From Seminavis robusta (Eukaryota > Bacillariophyta > Bacillariophyceae > Naviculales > Naviculaceae): 64,000 bases of DNA. A program made the translations under genes and the position numbers. Of the stretch, positions 63,467-64,000 are shown piece by piece. The DNA lies in NCBI GenBank assembly GCA_903772945.1, contig CAICTM010000128.1:1-64000 (forward strand). Direction: 5' to 3'. Within the stretch, counting starts at the first letter, position 1, and every line of letters begins with the position of its first letter. The notes beneath the pieces were generated by a model. That model did no database searches, was not told where the DNA came from, and saw only the letters and a program-made list of their open reading frames with translations.

Positions 63467-64000
63467 TTCGCCGACGAAGAATGGGAATTCACTGAGAGGC
63501 TCTTGTATACACTCTGCGACGGCAATGGATATCTTCGATTCATCATTCGACGATCTGATCATACTTCTTCAATACACAGCAACGTAGCTCCTTAGGACAT
63601 CTAGCTAGACCACCGGTCGTTCTTGAGTAGGAAGTCTATACTCGCGGGTTCTCCACGCCGAGCTGTATGCGCCGCTGACCGGGTGCAAGACATTGCCAAA
63701 CTAAAACTAGCCTTCTAAGGACCTCGATGCTAGCCACACGACTCTGCGAACCTGAAACTAGCAGCTGCTTGGACAACGGCAGCGGATGCGGGGAGTAGTA
63801 TATCAGATCATCCCCAGATTCGTATCTCAACTAGATGCAGGATTCATGCCTCTACATCTTGGCGGGTGACGTGTTGTGATCACGAGGCCAATGGCCAATG
63901 CATGGAACAGCTTGAAATTGATGGGTATCTATCGGTTGACCACTGTTGAAGGCTTGATTGCTTATACCGGTACGGTATGCGTACAGCTGTTGAAGAGCAA
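63467..64000. other. Window end, no supported gene
   Basis: Only short frames and ACCGGTACGGTA motifs near 63967. The 3' UTR of the ArfGAP-like gene should lie at its start. Confidence 0.4.

Overview
The window looks like nuclear DNA of a diatom, most likely a pennate species. The evidence is short GT-AG introns, secreted and membrane proteins with low-complexity linkers, a protein with a signal peptide followed by a plastid-type A-F-Q-P motif, an ArfGAP and a helical-repeat protein of heterokont character, and a Crypton-like tyrosine recombinase. Intergenic DNA is rich in CTAGCTAG and ACCGGTACCGGT runs. The species call is inference; no rRNA or organelle marker is present.

Layout. 1-560 is a decayed LTR-retroelement fragment. 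2.3-35.8 kb holds six paralogous secreted proteins built on an SGNH-hydrolase-like domain (GNS serine block, D-G/P-x-H-P-S block): 2280-4138 (+), 21123-23622 (-), 24997-28024 (+), 28997-30170 (+), 30599-32617 (-) and 33273-35777 (-). Three of them carry a second, apparently catalytically dead SGNH copy (GNE instead of GNS). Three carry one or two copies of an eight-cysteine module. One is fused to a G-D-G-x-CC type domain.

This cluster is interrupted by a Crypton-like recombinase gene (5.2-8.5 kb), a 5'-truncated gene with a bacterial-looking domain (9.3-10.3 kb), a 7-kb repeat field (10.2-17.4 kb) containing a decayed Pro/Ser/Thr-rich coding repeat, and a type I membrane protein (17.7-20.0 kb).

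The right half has a polyamine/amino-acid transporter (37.1-39.2 kb), a small diatom-type protein (40.1 kb), an aldo/keto reductase (41.2 kb), a large type I membrane protein related to the one at 17.7 kb (42.9-46.8 kb), a PhoX/DUF839 phosphatase-like gene of seven exons (49.5-52.1 kb), a probably plastid-targeted helical protein (52.8-55.7 kb), a decayed GPCR gene invaded by a pentanucleotide satellite (56.1-58.5 kb), a foldback/MITE (59.6 kb) and an ArfGAP-like protein (60.3-63.5 kb).

The likely theme of the left half is a locally expanded family of secreted, partly surface-anchored esterase-like proteins that has diversified by domain duplication, loss of active-site residues and exchange of a cysteine-rich module. 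Exon boundaries were derived by hand from GT-AG sites and reading phase and every multi-exon model closes in frame, but none is supported by transcripts here.
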